Counted from the first letter of the stretch, positions 27,638-37,520 are shown. The stretch is 64,000 nucleotides of DNA from Pseudoalteromonas luteoviolacea (GCF_001750165.1 NZ_CP015411.1:4722501-4786500); one strand, 5' to 3'. Notes: generated from the letters alone by a model not told the origin. Translations and numbers: made by a program.

Positions 27638-28260
27638 GCAACAACCCAACAAATTTGTCAGCCCAAGATGTGATGACATTTTTACAGCAAAATCCGGACT
27701 TTTTGCTTGAGCACCCATATTTACTCTTAGACATGAACCTGCATGTCCAGCACCAAGGTGCGCCAAACCTCGCCTTGATGCAACAGCGCTTACTTCGCGA
27801 GGAAAATACCAAGCTAAAAAAACAAATTAGCACCATGATCGACTCAGCAAGAGAAAATGAACTCATTTTCAAATTGTTTAGTGATTGCCAACGTGCTCTA
27901 TGGTACTGCAAGAACTTTCAAGAGTTGGCGGATATCCTCGCTGATACCTTATCGCAATCGCCGAAAATTTCCGTGTGTCAGCTGATCCCCTATGACACCA
28001 CGTTAGAAGAGCTGGTGAGCAGGCGCTTTAACAAGTTATCTCGATATTTGGGGCGGCTAGATTTAGAAGAGCAAAAATTGCTATTCAGTGGCTTTGCCTG
28101 TCAATCTGTTGCCCTTTACCTACTTGGTCCAAGTGATAAGCCCACCGCAATTTTAGCCTTTGCCAGTGGCTGTGCAGACCATTTTTCACCTGATAACGGT
28201 AATTTGTTTGTTAATGAACTGGTCTCTTCATTGCAAATACGGCTCAAGGAGCTCGCATGA
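27634..28260 (+). CDS. DUF484 family protein
   Basis: The 208-residue protein has the DUF484 N-terminal helix (VMTFLQQNPDFLLEHPYLLL), a coiled-coil stretch (~48-70) and a GAF-like C-terminal half. Function unknown; the family is nearly always placed between dapF and xerC. It overlaps dapF by 4 bases and xerC by 4 bases, a sign of tight translational coupling. A role linked to xerC expression or to sensing has been suggested only from context. Confidence 0.88.
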   Translation: MSNNPTNLSAQDVMTFLQQNPDFLLEHPYLLLDMNLHVQHQGAPNLALMQQRLLREENTKLKKQISTMIDSARENELIFKLFSDCQRALWYCKNFQELADILADTLSQSPKISVCQLIPYDTTLEELVSRRFNKLSRYLGRLDLEEQKLLFSGFACQSVALYLLGPSDKPTAILAFASGCADHFSPDNGNLFVNELVSSLQIRLKELA

Positions 28261-29177
28261 GCGACATACCGCTCAGTGCTCAGTGGCAAACCCCCATTGA
28301 CGACTTCATGGCCTATTTGCGCTATGAAAAGCAATATTCAGCGCACACGCTGACGCAATATCAAACTCAGTTAACCTTAGCCGCACAGTTTTTCGTCCCC
28401 CATTGCCATGGCTGGTCGAGTGTCAGCAGCGAATTAATTCGGCGCTTTTCAATGCAATTACGCGCACAACAATACAACCCTCGCAGCATTAACCTCAAGC
28501 TCAGCTGTATTCGTAGCCTCTATAAGTTTCTTAAAACTAAGCACGCAGACTCAGACAGTGTGCACGACCCTGCAGCAGCACAAAAAGGCCCAAAGTTTCA
28601 AAAGCCACTGCCAAAGAACCTCGATGTTGATCAAATGATGCAGCTACTCGATATCGATGATGATGACGCATTAGCTGTTCGTGACAAAGCCATGATGGAG
28701 CTCATGTATTCAAGTGGCCTACGTATTAGTGAATTAGTGAATACCAACTTGTACGATATTCGTGACGGAGAGATCCGTGTATTGGGTAAAGGCAATAAAG
28801 AGCGTGTGGTGCCTGTTGGCAGTAAAGCCCGCGAAGCCATTGGCGCATGGTTAAAGCTGCGTCCTATGTTTGCCCATGAAGAAGAACTTGCTTTGTTTGT
28901 TAGTAGTCGCAAAACCCGTATTTCTGTCCGTCATGTGCGCGCACGCATGAAAGAATGGGGCATAAAACAAGGGATCAGTGCCAACGTGCACCCGCATAAG
29001 TTACGCCACTCCTTTGCTAGCCATTTATTAGAGTCCAGTGGTGACCTGCGCGGTATCCAGGAAATGCTCGGGCACAGCAGCTTGTCGGCCACGCAAGTTT
29101 ACACGCATGTCGATTTTCAGCATCTTGCCAAGGTGTACGATCAAGCCCACCCAAGAGCCAAGCAAAAAAAGCCTTAG
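28257..29177 (+). CDS. xerC: Tyrosine recombinase XerC
   Basis: Chromosome dimer resolution at dif together with XerD. The 306-residue protein has a SAM-like N-terminal core-binding domain (~12-95) and the catalytic domain with Arg156 (SGLRISEL), Lys178 (LGKGNKER), His247 and Arg250 (HPHKLRHSF), His273 (LGHSSL) and nucleophile Tyr282. All catalytic residues are intact. Position after dapF-DUF484 marks it as housekeeping XerC, not a phage or integron integrase. Confidence 0.97.
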   Translation: MSDIPLSAQWQTPIDDFMAYLRYEKQYSAHTLTQYQTQLTLAAQFFVPHCHGWSSVSSELIRRFSMQLRAQQYNPRSINLKLSCIRSLYKFLKTKHADSDSVHDPAAAQKGPKFQKPLPKNLDVDQMMQLLDIDDDDALAVRDKAMMELMYSSGLRISELVNTNLYDIRDGEIRVLGKGNKERVVPVGSKAREAIGAWLKLRPMFAHEEELALFVSSRKTRISVRHVRARMKEWGIKQGISANVHPHKLRHSFASHLLESSGDLRGIQEMLGHSSLSATQVYTHVDFQHLAKVYDQAHPRAKQKKP

Positions 29178-29259
29178 CTAAGCGAAACGTGATTGGGTTC
29201 ACTCAGGCACTGCTTTTCGCTTACAATAAAAACATTGTTGTCCAACTTAACCGTGCACT

Positions 29260-29961
29260 ATGCGATTCAATCGAGCCATCTCACCTATTAAAGTCTTAAG
29301 CTTTGACCTAGACGACACACTTTACAATAACCACCCTATTATTCTCGGTGCAATCAAAGCCATGCACAGTTATCTGCAAGCCATCCCTGAATGGGCAGCC
29401 AAAGGCGATGACTATTGGCTTGAGTGCAGACACCATATTGGTGAAACACACCCGCACTTACAAAGTGATGTCACACAATGGAGAAAAGTTGCACTCACAT
29501 ATGGTTTGTCACAATTAAACTTAACAACGGAAGAGATCACACGACATACGCATGGTGCCTATCAGGCATTTGCTGACGCCCGAAGTCAAATCACGGTTGC
29601 TGATTCTGTACTGACTCTATTGGATAACTTGGCCCAAAAATACACTTTAATTGCCATCACCAATGGTAATGTCGAGGTCGACAAGTTTAACTTAGCTGGC
29701 GTATTTAAAAAGGTATACTTAGCAGGGCCAGATGGTGAAGCAAAACCAAGTGATGCCCTTTTTCAGCGCGCCTGCCGTGATTTAGACATAGTGCCTGCAC
29801 AGATCTTACATATTGGCGATAGTTTAGATACCGATGTACAGGGCGCGAACCATGCTGGCTGTCAAAGCGTATGGTTAAATAATCAAGATACCACCTATGG
29901 CTACAAGGGCCTTGCGGATATTGAAATTTCAGATATCCACCAGCTTCAAGCGCTGTGTTAA
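29260..29961 (+). CDS. yigB: HAD-superfamily hydrolase (YigB type)
   Basis: Haloacid dehalogenase-like phosphatase; E. coli YigB dephosphorylates FMN and related compounds. 233 residues with motif I FDLDDTLYNN (15-24), motif II TNGN (~130) and motif III/IV around the GDSLDTDVQGA segment (~188). It follows xerC as in E. coli but after an 82-base gap, so it may have its own promoter. ATG 29260 is chosen; the N-terminal RFNRAISPIKV matches YigB. Confidence 0.88.
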   Translation: MRFNRAISPIKVLSFDLDDTLYNNHPIILGAIKAMHSYLQAIPEWAAKGDDYWLECRHHIGETHPHLQSDVTQWRKVALTYGLSQLNLTTEEITRHTHGAYQAFADARSQITVADSVLTLLDNLAQKYTLIAITNGNVEVDKFNLAGVFKKVYLAGPDGEAKPSDALFQRACRDLDIVPAQILHIGDSLDTDVQGANHAGCQSVWLNNQDTTYGYKGLADIEISDIHQLQALC

Positions 29962-30118
29962 GCATCAATAAGTGTGCTCAAATAAGGATTACTCAACCAA
30001 AAGGTACCTTTATTTGAGCACTGTCAATTCGCAATTAGTCTGCTAAATTTGCATTCACAGTATAGATAACGTACTAATATTGGCTTTCAAATATAAAAAC
30101 ACAGAATCGGAAGTCATT

Positions 30119-31642
30119 ATGTCATCTCACGAAGCAGCTTCTGCTGAGTCACCGGACAACAAGTTAGACACGGGTTTTTTCGGTCATCCACAAGGCCTCT
30201 CAACCCTATTTTTCACTGAAATGTGGGAACGTATGAGCTACTACGGCATGCGTGCCTTGCTGGTCTTATTTATGACCGCAAGCCTACAAGAAGAAGGTCT
30301 TGCCTTCACCGTTGCCACCGCAACCGCGATTTATGGTTTGTACACAGGCGCAGTGTATTTCCTCGGCCTACCCGGCGGTTGGATAGCTGACCGCCTGCTT
30401 GGTGGTCAACGAACCGTGTGGTATGGCGGTATTATCATCATGCTCGGGCATATCGTGCTCGCTATTCCAGCCCAAAGTACGTTTTTCATCGGCCTCATTT
30501 TAGTGGCCATGGGTACAGGCTTATTAAAGCCCAATATCAGTGCCATGGTCGGCCAACTATACAGCAGTGAAGATGTGCGCCGCGACAGTGGCTACGCCAT
30601 TTACTACATGGGCATTAATATCGGCTCGGTAATTGGCTACATGGTGTGTGGTTACTTTATGGAAAATGTCGGTTGGCACTGGGCCTTTGGCGCGGCGGCC
30701 GTGGGTATGGCAATCGGTCTTGTTCAGTATCGCATGACACTTGGCAACATTAAAGGTGTCGGTGACAAGCCGAGTCATCCATTAACGCCCGCTGGCAGTA
30801 AAAATGCGTGGCTTGCAATCGGCGCTGTTCTAGCAGCAACCGCCGCGATTGTCGCACTGACTTATGCTGGCGTGATCATCATCGAACCTGTGACGCTTGC
30901 ACAATATGTTGCTGTTGCCTTTACTGTGATTTTCCTTGGCTATTATGGCTATATTTATTTTGCGGGCGACCTTGATGAGGGTGAAAAGAAAAAGCTATGG
31001 GCACTGTTTTTAGTCTGTGTGGCGTCAGCGTGTTTTTGGTCAGGCTTCGAGCAAGCCGGTTCCTCTTTAAACCTATTCGCACAAAACTATACTGACCGAG
31101 TGATCGCAGGCTTTACCGTCCCAACTGCCTGGTTCCAATCTTCAAACTCATTCTTCATCATTATTTTATCGCCTTTCTTTGCCGCACTTTGGATTAACCT
31201 TGCCAAACGTATGATCACCCCTTCATACAGCCTTAAATGTGCAATTGGCCTGATCATTATGGCAACAGGGTTTATTGTGATGTTTTTCGCTTCTCAATAC
31301 GCGGCGCAAGGCTTTAAAGTAGCGCCAATGTGGCTTATTACGACTTACTTCCTGCATACCGTCGGCGAGCTTTGCCTAAGCCCTGTGGCATTAAGTGCGG
31401 TCAGTAAGTTATCACCAAAGCGCTTTGCTGGCCAAATGATGGGGATATTTGTACTGACTTACTCTATCGGTAACATCATTTCAGGATTACTGGCGGGTAA
31501 CTTTGATCCAGAGCAAGTAGATCAAATTCCAAACCTTTACCTACAGATCAGCTTGTTTGGTATCGGTGTCGGTATCCTTATTTTGCTATTTAGTTTTAGA
31601 GCGAAAATTTGGGAAGGCCAAACGCAACAGCAGTCTGCTTAA
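30119..31642 (+). CDS. POT/PTR2-family proton-dependent oligopeptide transporter
   Basis: Inner-membrane MFS-type symporter importing di- and tripeptides with protons. From ATG 30119 (507 aa, GGAAG site upstream; TTG 30080 would add 13 residues) it has about 14 hydrophobic helices. The PTR2 signature is in the first helix region (EMWERMSYYGMRALL), with GGWIADRLLGG (loop 2-3) and GSVIGYMVCG. Two extra helices in the centre (~225-290) are as in bacterial POTs. Together with secreted peptidases in this window it fits a proteolytic, peptide-eating lifestyle. Confidence 0.9.
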   Translation: MSSHEAASAESPDNKLDTGFFGHPQGLSTLFFTEMWERMSYYGMRALLVLFMTASLQEEGLAFTVATATAIYGLYTGAVYFLGLPGGWIADRLLGGQRTVWYGGIIIMLGHIVLAIPAQSTFFIGLILVAMGTGLLKPNISAMVGQLYSSEDVRRDSGYAIYYMGINIGSVIGYMVCGYFMENVGWHWAFGAAAVGMAIGLVQYRMTLGNIKGVGDKPSHPLTPAGSKNAWLAIGAVLAATAAIVALTYAGVIIIEPVTLAQYVAVAFTVIFLGYYGYIYFAGDLDEGEKKKLWALFLVCVASACFWSGFEQAGSSLNLFAQNYTDRVIAGFTVPTAWFQSSNSFFIIILSPFFAALWINLAKRMITPSYSLKCAIGLIIMATGFIVMFFASQYAAQGFKVAPMWLITTYFLHTVGELCLSPVALSAVSKLSPKRFAGQMMGIFVLTYSIGNIISGLLAGNFDPEQVDQIPNLYLQISLFGIGVGILILLFSFRAKIWEGQTQQQSA

Positions 31643-31653
31643 CCTTTTTAATC

Positions 31654-31684
31654 AGATACGACATCATATCAAGGTGTCGTATCT
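31654..31684 (+). terminator. Hairpin after the POT transporter gene
   Basis: AGATACGACA / TGTCGTATCT inverted repeat (arms 31654-31663 and 31675-31684), 12 bases after the stop, followed by a pyrimidine-rich but not pure T run. Confidence 0.6.
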
Positions 31685-31792
31685 CTCAATCTACAACTAA
31701 TCTATTTTTCTCATTTATTTCACCGCATTTCCTCTTCTTTACACGCTAACCTAGCGTTAAGATACTAGCGTGATAAAGAAGCTGAGAAAACA

Positions 31793-32671
31793 ATGAATAA
31801 AATTGTCGTTACAGGTGCAACTGGATTACTCGGACGCGCTTTAGTTAAAGTATTATCCCAATCAAATACCGTCATTGGCACAGGGTTCAGTCGAGCGGCT
31901 CCCCCCATAGAACAATTAGATTTGCATGATCAGGCGGCTATCACCACATTTTTAGATACTCACCGCCCAAATATCTTGGTTCATGCAGCCGCTGAGCGCA
32001 AACCAGACATATGTGAAAATGATCATCAGGCAACCATCGCGTTAAATGTCCAAGCAGCGAAATTTCTCGCTACACTGTGTAAAGATAGACATATCCAATT
32101 TGTATTGATTAGCACTGATTATGTATTCAATGGTCAAGCTGCGCCTTATATTGAAGATGCAGCAACTTCCCCAGTTAATTTTTATGGCGAAAGTAAAGTA
32201 CAGGCAGAACAAGCTGTTTTAGCGGTGAGCTCACAGCATACTGTTGTACGGGTCCCCGTTTTATATGGTGAAGTGGAGTACTTAGCCGAGTCAGCAGTGA
32301 CCATTATTGCTGAACAAGTGATAAAAAACCCTCACAGTGAACATGATCATTGGGCCATTCGCTATCCAACCCATGTAGAAGACATTGCGCTCACGCTGAA
32401 CGATTTATTTTTCCAACCACCGGAAATGCAAGCGGGCACTTTTCATATATCAAATAACCAGTCAATGACCAAATACGAGATGGCTGTCTATATTGCAAAA
32501 GTATTAGGCCTAAATTCTCAAGACCTAGTTGCTTTACCAGAGCCATCGCAGACAGCAGCAAGGCCTTATAATTGTGCACTCAAAGACACCCGACTCAAAT
32601 CCATAGGCATTGCACATCATAGAGATTTTGCTACAGCCATTGCCAATGTGCTGAATAAACACACTCTCTAA
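31793..32671 (+). CDS. RmlD-like NAD(P)-dependent reductase
   Basis: Extended short-chain dehydrogenase of the dTDP-4-dehydrorhamnose reductase (RmlD_sub_bind)/MAT2B-like group. 292 residues; Rossmann motif VTGATGLLGRAL (5-16), STDYVFNG (~104-111) and the catalytic YxxxK in FYGESK (Tyr/Lys ~127-131). No other sugar-nucleotide gene is nearby, so rhamnose synthesis is doubtful. The POT hairpin upstream suggests its own promoter; the protease gene follows after 23 bases with a GGAG site, so the two may be cotranscribed. Confidence 0.8.
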   Translation: MNKIVVTGATGLLGRALVKVLSQSNTVIGTGFSRAAPPIEQLDLHDQAAITTFLDTHRPNILVHAAAERKPDICENDHQATIALNVQAAKFLATLCKDRHIQFVLISTDYVFNGQAAPYIEDAATSPVNFYGESKVQAEQAVLAVSSQHTVVRVPVLYGEVEYLAESAVTIIAEQVIKNPHSEHDHWAIRYPTHVEDIALTLNDLFFQPPEMQAGTFHISNNQSMTKYEMAVYIAKVLGLNSQDLVALPEPSQTAARPYNCALKDTRLKSIGIAHHRDFATAIANVLNKHTL

Positions 32672-32694
32672 CGTCACTCAAGGAGTACACAGCA

Positions 32695-33834
32695 ATGCGA
32701 TATTTCATGTGGTTATTACTGATGTGCTCTTTAACGCTCAACGTCTATTTTGAATGGCAGCGACCAGGCTCTATCTTACAAAGCCTATTCAAAAACGAGC
32801 CTGCGCAGATACAGGCTGAAGTTGTGACACAAATAACCCCAAAGACTCCGCCCGCACACTCAATACAGTCACATGAACCTCTCTCACAAGCTATTCGTTA
32901 CTTTAATCAAGGTGATATATTAAGGGCGATTGCTGTGTGGGAAAATAGCACTCATCCACTCCAACATATTGCTCAGATACATAGCTGGATAGGTCAACTC
33001 AGCGCTAAGTTGACACATCAAAATACCCAGCAGTTAGCAGATACACTGTTATTCGTGCAACGTATTTTATCAATTACACCCACTGATTTTACCGCACTGC
33101 AATTAGAAGCTGATATCTATTTTGCGCAAGGCGAGCACAACGAAGCGATTGATCGCTATATCAATTTGTTGCACCTTTACCCCGAATTCGCTCAGTTACA
33201 AGACATCATAACCAATTTAATTACACAACGATTAGCACAACTAAAAACGCAAAGTAACTGGCATGAAACCATTACACAAGGCCAAATATGGCTGAGCGAA
33301 CAACCTGGAAATCTTCCGATAATTGCCGCCATGACTGAGGCACACTTAGCGCTGAATAACGCCTTAGAAGCAGAGTTATTGCTATCGCAACTCAGTGCTC
33401 AACAACTTCAGCACCAAGCCATTGCACCACTAAAAAAAGCCCTCGACAACGCGACACAACAAACTGAAAGAATTCCCCTTGTCCGCCAAGGAGAACATTA
33501 TATTCTAAAGGCGAAGATTGCGGGTCAAGACATTGCACTCATGATAGACACCGGTGCCAGCGTAACGGCATTGACGGCCGCGCAATTTGAGCAACTGGCT
33601 TATGACGTAAGCTATGTGAACTCTAGACGCGTGAGCACAGCCAATGGCATTACCGAAGTACCGTTTTACCAAAGCACAGGAATACAAATTGGCACGAAAC
33701 AAAAAACTCCGTTTGAATTTGGTGTGATGGAGCAATCTCATTATGGACCGGGATTACTGGGTATGAATTTTTTGCGACATTTTGATTTTGAAATAGATCA
33801 ACAAAATGCTGAGCTCATATTAAAGCCTAGGTGA
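32695..33834 (+). CDS. Membrane-anchored TPR protein with retropepsin-like aspartic protease domain
   Basis: The 379-residue protein has an N-terminal membrane anchor (~5-19), a helical TPR-like region (~60-250) and a C-terminal retroviral-type aspartic protease domain. The single catalytic triad is DTGAS with Asp285; a second hydrophobic-Gly motif GPGLLGMNFL lies near 353. Retropepsin-like domains have one active-site motif per chain and work as dimers, so this protein should dimerise. The domain should face the periplasm. Known relatives are found in proteobacteria as clan AA proteases, substrate unknown. Confidence 0.8.
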   Translation: MRYFMWLLLMCSLTLNVYFEWQRPGSILQSLFKNEPAQIQAEVVTQITPKTPPAHSIQSHEPLSQAIRYFNQGDILRAIAVWENSTHPLQHIAQIHSWIGQLSAKLTHQNTQQLADTLLFVQRILSITPTDFTALQLEADIYFAQGEHNEAIDRYINLLHLYPEFAQLQDIITNLITQRLAQLKTQSNWHETITQGQIWLSEQPGNLPIIAAMTEAHLALNNALEAELLLSQLSAQQLQHQAIAPLKKALDNATQQTERIPLVRQGEHYILKAKIAGQDIALMIDTGASVTALTAAQFEQLAYDVSYVNSRRVSTANGITEVPFYQSTGIQIGTKQKTPFEFGVMEQSHYGPGLLGMNFLRHFDFEIDQQNAELILKPR

Positions 33835-33860
33835 GCACCATACAAAGCCACCTATTGATA

Positions 33861-34601
33861 TCAGCGCGAGAGCCTTTTGTTCATGAATGTCAGCTCCAGA
33901 GGCGCCGCTAAACAATCTATTGAAGGTGCTTGGTCAACATCAACACCATTACTGGATACATTGACGATATCAAAACATGCTGACATCTGATCTATCAAAC
34001 CCTCGATCTCAGTGACATTGGTTGGCAATGGTGACAGTTCAATAGTCACAACACTCAACATGCTCTCCAAAGCAATAATATCTTCTAATAAATGGCATTG
34101 CTGACAAGACATATTAATATTGAGCATGGTCGCGTTGTCATCAATCGTGCCATAAACGGCAATCAAAGTTTCTAATCGAATATCCACTTCATTCGTTTGA
34201 TTACTCACACGGCGACGCAGCAAGCGATTGCTGTTGTTGTAAAACATATAAAGTAAAACTTGGTTCAGGAGCGTTTGCGCATGGCACTTACTCTGTTTTA
34301 CTTTACCTAAAAAAGCACTGCGTAATAGCTTGATACCACTGCTTAATGCGTCACTAAGCACTGAAGATAAGCTGAGGTTATGGTCCACTGCAACAACTTG
34401 GCATTCAGGGTTTAGCTCCTGAAATGCCCTATCAAAGCGCCAATTACCATTCGCGCCTAAAGACAGTAATGTTTTGGTTTTTGAAATCGCACGAGCGGGG
34501 ATCAAATGACCACGTTCGTGTGGTCCACCTACTCGAACGAGATCACCACAATGACTCAAATGCCTTTGTAATTGATTGATCTCCACAACAAGTAACACCA
34601 A
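33861..34601 (-). CDS. FkbM-like methyltransferase-related protein
   Basis: Tentative assignment. The 246-residue product shows a glycine motif in LLSLGANGNWRFDRAF (~46-61), an acidic residue after the next strand (VVAVDHN), and a C-terminus (VTIELSPLP, then FDIV, ending in LELTFM) that resembles FkbM-family SAM-dependent methyltransferases. The SAM-binding motif is weaker than usual. The start is unclear: TTG 34601 or in-frame GTG codons at 34598 and 34586, none with a good ribosome-binding site. Single gene, convergent with the retropepsin gene. Confidence 0.55.
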   Translation of the reverse strand: MVLLVVEINQLQRHLSHCGDLVRVGGPHERGHLIPARAISKTKTLLSLGANGNWRFDRAFQELNPECQVVAVDHNLSLSSVLSDALSSGIKLLRSAFLGKVKQSKCHAQTLLNQVLLYMFYNNSNRLLRRRVSNQTNEVDIRLETLIAVYGTIDDNATMLNINMSCQQCHLLEDIIALESMLSVVTIELSPLPTNVTEIEGLIDQMSACFDIVNVSSNGVDVDQAPSIDCLAAPLELTFMNKRLSR

Positions 34602-34831
34602 ATTAACTCAAGATGTATTAAGTGTAACTCTAATATATATGATTGTTTTAATAAAGTGTGAAAAAGTTTAATAAATGAAGCATTTTATAAAAATAAAGAT
34701 GCACACCAAAAAATGCGTAAATTCATAAAAGTCATAAACTTAAATAAAATTATGCGTATTCAGAATTTAGAATAATCGTATAGTTTCTCTGTCGCTATGA
34801 GTAAAAAAGCCTACATAGTATCAACATTTAA

Positions 34832-35137
34832 CTAGTACAACTTATTATCACCAAAAGGGACTTCAAGTTGATTGCTGCCTTCACGCAATGGCTGACCTAT
34901 CATTTCATCATAGGCACTGTACTGGCGTAGCGTCATCTTCTGATAAGGTAAATTCTGAACTTTCTTTTGTAAATCTAAAGGGTTATGTGCTTTGATGGTT
35001 TCACCACGTTCGTCAACCACCACATACTCGGTATCTCCAATGCACACCGTTAGTTGATACAACGCCTGATCAAGAGAGTTTACAATAAACTTATCTATGG
35101 TGGCTTTATCACCTAATGCAGCGAGAGTAATTTTCAT
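34832..35137 (-). CDS. DUF6482-like small protein
   Basis: A 101-residue conserved-looking protein, starting at ATG 35137 with a strong GGAGG site; the frame extends 33 codons upstream but without such a site. It is a compact alpha/beta protein with no membrane segment or cysteine pair of note. The family placement (DUF6482) is from memory of marine gammaproteobacterial proteins of this length; function unknown. It is followed by about 230 AT-rich bases with no gene. Confidence 0.6.
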   Translation of the reverse strand: MKITLAALGDKATIDKFIVNSLDQALYQLTVCIGDTEYVVVDERGETIKAHNPLDLQKKVQNLPYQKMTLRQYSAYDEMIGQPLREGSNQLEVPFGDNKLY

Positions 35138-35248
35138 TTCCAACCTCCAAAGTTTTTCTATACGAGATAAAGCTCGGTAAAGTTTATTGCGCACACATGA
35201 TAATAATTTTAATATTATGCGGGCCTGTTTAACCACTCGATATCCCTA

Positions 35249-35974
35249 ATGAGCGAACCTACTACTCACCAGCCAATGCGTTTAGCTAAATATCTTAGTC
35301 ACTGTGGTATTTGTTCTAGACGACAAGCCTCACGGCTTATTGATCAAGGTCTCGTAAAGGTAAACGGGCGACCTGCCAATCATATTGATCACGTAAATGA
35401 GCATGATGACATTTGGGTTGAAGGCAAAAAAGTAATGGGACTTGCACCGAAATTATTATACATATATCACAAGCCCGTCGGTATTGACTGTAAACTAAAT
35501 ATTGAAGACCCTGCAAGCTTAATACATCACTTACCTAATACAACTCGGGTTTATCCCATTGGCCGATTAGACAAAGATAGCAGGGGACTACTCTTACTCA
35601 CCAATGACGGTGAATTATGTCATGCGTTAATTCACCCAGATCAACACCAAGAGAAGGAATACATTGTTACGGTTGATCAAGAGATTGACGATACGTTTTG
35701 TATTGCAATGTCGCAGGGGGTACCCGTCGATGGGCATCTGACGTTACCCTGTACAGTTAAACAGGTTGCTGAAAAAACGTTTGTTATTATCCTTAAGCAA
35801 GGATTAAATCGGCAAATTAGAAAAATGGCCAAGCATTGTAATCGTCGTGTCGTCGATTTATATCGTACCCGTATAGCCAACCTCACACTTGACCCTAATA
35901 CCTTGCCCGAAGGACAGTATTGTCAGCTAGATATCAACACATTAGCCCCGCAACTTAACCTACCTCCTTTATAA
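35249..35974 (+). CDS. rluF: rRNA pseudouridine synthase, RluF/RsuA family
   Basis: Isomerises a uridine in rRNA; RluF acts on 23S U2604 in E. coli. 241 residues with an S4 RNA-binding domain (~10-60: MRLAKYLSHCGICSRRQASR) and a catalytic domain with GRLDKDSRGLLLLTNDG (~107-123), whose Asp is the nucleophile. It is shorter than E. coli RluF (290). The substrate base is inferred from similarity: RluB, RsuA and RluE are paralogues. It converges on the MAPEG gene with a 6-base overlap. Confidence 0.8.
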   Translation: MSEPTTHQPMRLAKYLSHCGICSRRQASRLIDQGLVKVNGRPANHIDHVNEHDDIWVEGKKVMGLAPKLLYIYHKPVGIDCKLNIEDPASLIHHLPNTTRVYPIGRLDKDSRGLLLLTNDGELCHALIHPDQHQEKEYIVTVDQEIDDTFCIAMSQGVPVDGHLTLPCTVKQVAEKTFVIILKQGLNRQIRKMAKHCNRRVVDLYRTRIANLTLDPNTLPEGQYCQLDINTLAPQLNLPPL

Positions 35975-36358
35975 GCACATCACGATCATGGCCACTGGGC
36001 ACAAAACTCCTACTGTCCAACTCATTGAACGTAGCAAATCTAGATCGTACCAATAACATATACAGTAAGCACACCGAGCAATAATATGTACAACAGCCAG
36101 ACCTTGTATCACTGGGCTCAAGGTCCCTGTTGAAAGCACGATCGCTACCGCAATACCAAACACAATGAGAGACTCAAAACTGTTGTAATGCGCTGCAACT
36201 GCGCGAGCACCTAATCCAGATAATGTGCTTTGTTGTGCTCGCGGCTGCTTATTGTCGTAACCACCAGCTTTATTGGCCGCAACAATGATGGGGATCTTAG
36301 CTAGATACGGCAGAAACACCGCAATTAGTGCACACAAAATTATCAAGTTCATTGTCAA
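35969..36358 (-). CDS. MAPEG-family membrane protein
   Basis: 129 residues, about four membrane helices. The conserved RAQQSTLSGLGARAVAAHYNSFESL segment (split at ~40-64) with its RA..A..N..E pattern is the MAPEG signature; eukaryotic members use glutathione in eicosanoid metabolism, bacterial members are poorly studied. ATG 36358 has a weak upstream purine stretch. Its upstream 280 bases are shared with a divergent DMT exporter. Confidence 0.85.
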   Translation of the reverse strand: MTMNLIILCALIAVFLPYLAKIPIIVAANKAGGYDNKQPRAQQSTLSGLGARAVAAHYNSFESLIVFGIAVAIVLSTGTLSPVIQGLAVVHIIARCAYCICYWYDLDLLRSMSWTVGVLCPVAMIVMCL

Positions 36359-36638
36359 TCCTTAAAACACAATCTGAATACTATTTAATCGTATTTTAAC
36401 TAAAAATTGAATAATTGAATTGCAATAGGCAGGTGAAACAAAGCCACTCTAATACATTTTCGTGACTTTATGAGTAACATCCACCACAGTATAGGTAAAT
36501 CACATAAAGTCCACACTGCGACAGATTGTCGCACCATTGTCTAGTCACTATTTAAAATACCCGTCATCACAAAAATTCATTATGGATACAAACGCTAACA
36601 TAGTAATTTAAATAACAAATAGTCAATGAAGGTGATCT

Positions 36639-37520
36639 ATGGGGTGGATTTTATTTACGTGCCTAGCGGCATTCAGTCAAGCGTGGCGCAATGCCCTGCA
36701 AAGCCAACTCAGCAAACACGCCAGTGTCAGTCTGGTTACCTTGGCAAGGTTCATATTTGCAACTCCTATCGCCGCGCTCTACGTCTATTTACTCTACACA
36801 TTTAAACCTGCACCAGCTTTGCAGCCGTCACTCACGCTAGGTGCTTATATCCTCGCTGCTAGCCTCATGCAGATCATCGCAACCGCTCTCATGGTCGTAT
36901 TGTTTAAACAAAAAAACTTTACAACTGGTGCCGGTTTAGCAAAAAGTGAGGCGTTAATGGCCGCAATCTTAGGTATGTTGTTTTTCGGTTCGGCTTTAAC
37001 ACTGATCGGTTGGATTGGTGTCTTAATCGGCGCTGTGGCAGTCTTATTAATGAGCGGTTTCAGTTTAAAGCAATTTAACCTAAAAACAGCCGCCATCGGC
37101 TTACTATGCGGTACCTGTTTTGCCCTAACTTCGCTGTGGGTCAGAGAAGCTGCTCTTGCTTCAGGGCTGCCTTTTCCGCATAGCGCGGGGTGGGTATTGT
37201 TGTACGTACTTGGTTGCCAAACGCTCATTTTGAGTCTCTATATCAGTATTAAAACACCGCAAGCATGGGCCACACTTAAGTCGCATTTACCCTTGGTACT
37301 ACTGATCAGCACCACCAGTTGCATTGGCTCCATTGGATGGTTTAGTGCCATGAGTCTCCAGCATGTTGCCTATGTCAAAACGCTAGGACAAATTGAAGTA
37401 TTTTTTACACTCCTAATTGCCGCTTTCTGGCTAAAATCTCCGCCAAAAAAACGCGACACGCTCGGACTAAGTTTAATCGCAATTGCTGCCATCATGGTCA
37501 TGTGGGGTGATATGTTGTAA
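36639..37520 (+). CDS. EamA/DMT-superfamily transporter
   Basis: Inner-membrane permease with two repeated five-helix EamA units, 293 residues, ten predicted hydrophobic helices. Metabolite efflux or uptake; substrate unknown. GAAGG site seven bases before ATG 36639. Single gene; an intergenic region of 121 bases separates it from the diguanylate cyclase. Confidence 0.85.
   Translation: MGWILFTCLAAFSQAWRNALQSQLSKHASVSLVTLARFIFATPIAALYVYLLYTFKPAPALQPSLTLGAYILAASLMQIIATALMVVLFKQKNFTTGAGLAKSEALMAAILGMLFFGSALTLIGWIGVLIGAVAVLLMSGFSLKQFNLKTAAIGLLCGTCFALTSLWVREAALASGLPFPHSAGWVLLYVLGCQTLILSLYISIKTPQAWATLKSHLPLVLLISTTSCIGSIGWFSAMSLQHVAYVKTLGQIEVFFTLLIAAFWLKSPPKKRDTLGLSLIAIAAIMVMWGDML

Noticed and set aside
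28257..29177. Tyrosine recombinase as sign of an integrated element
   Set aside because: It is housekeeping XerC in the conserved dapF-DUF484-xerC order; no att repeats or phage genes are nearby.
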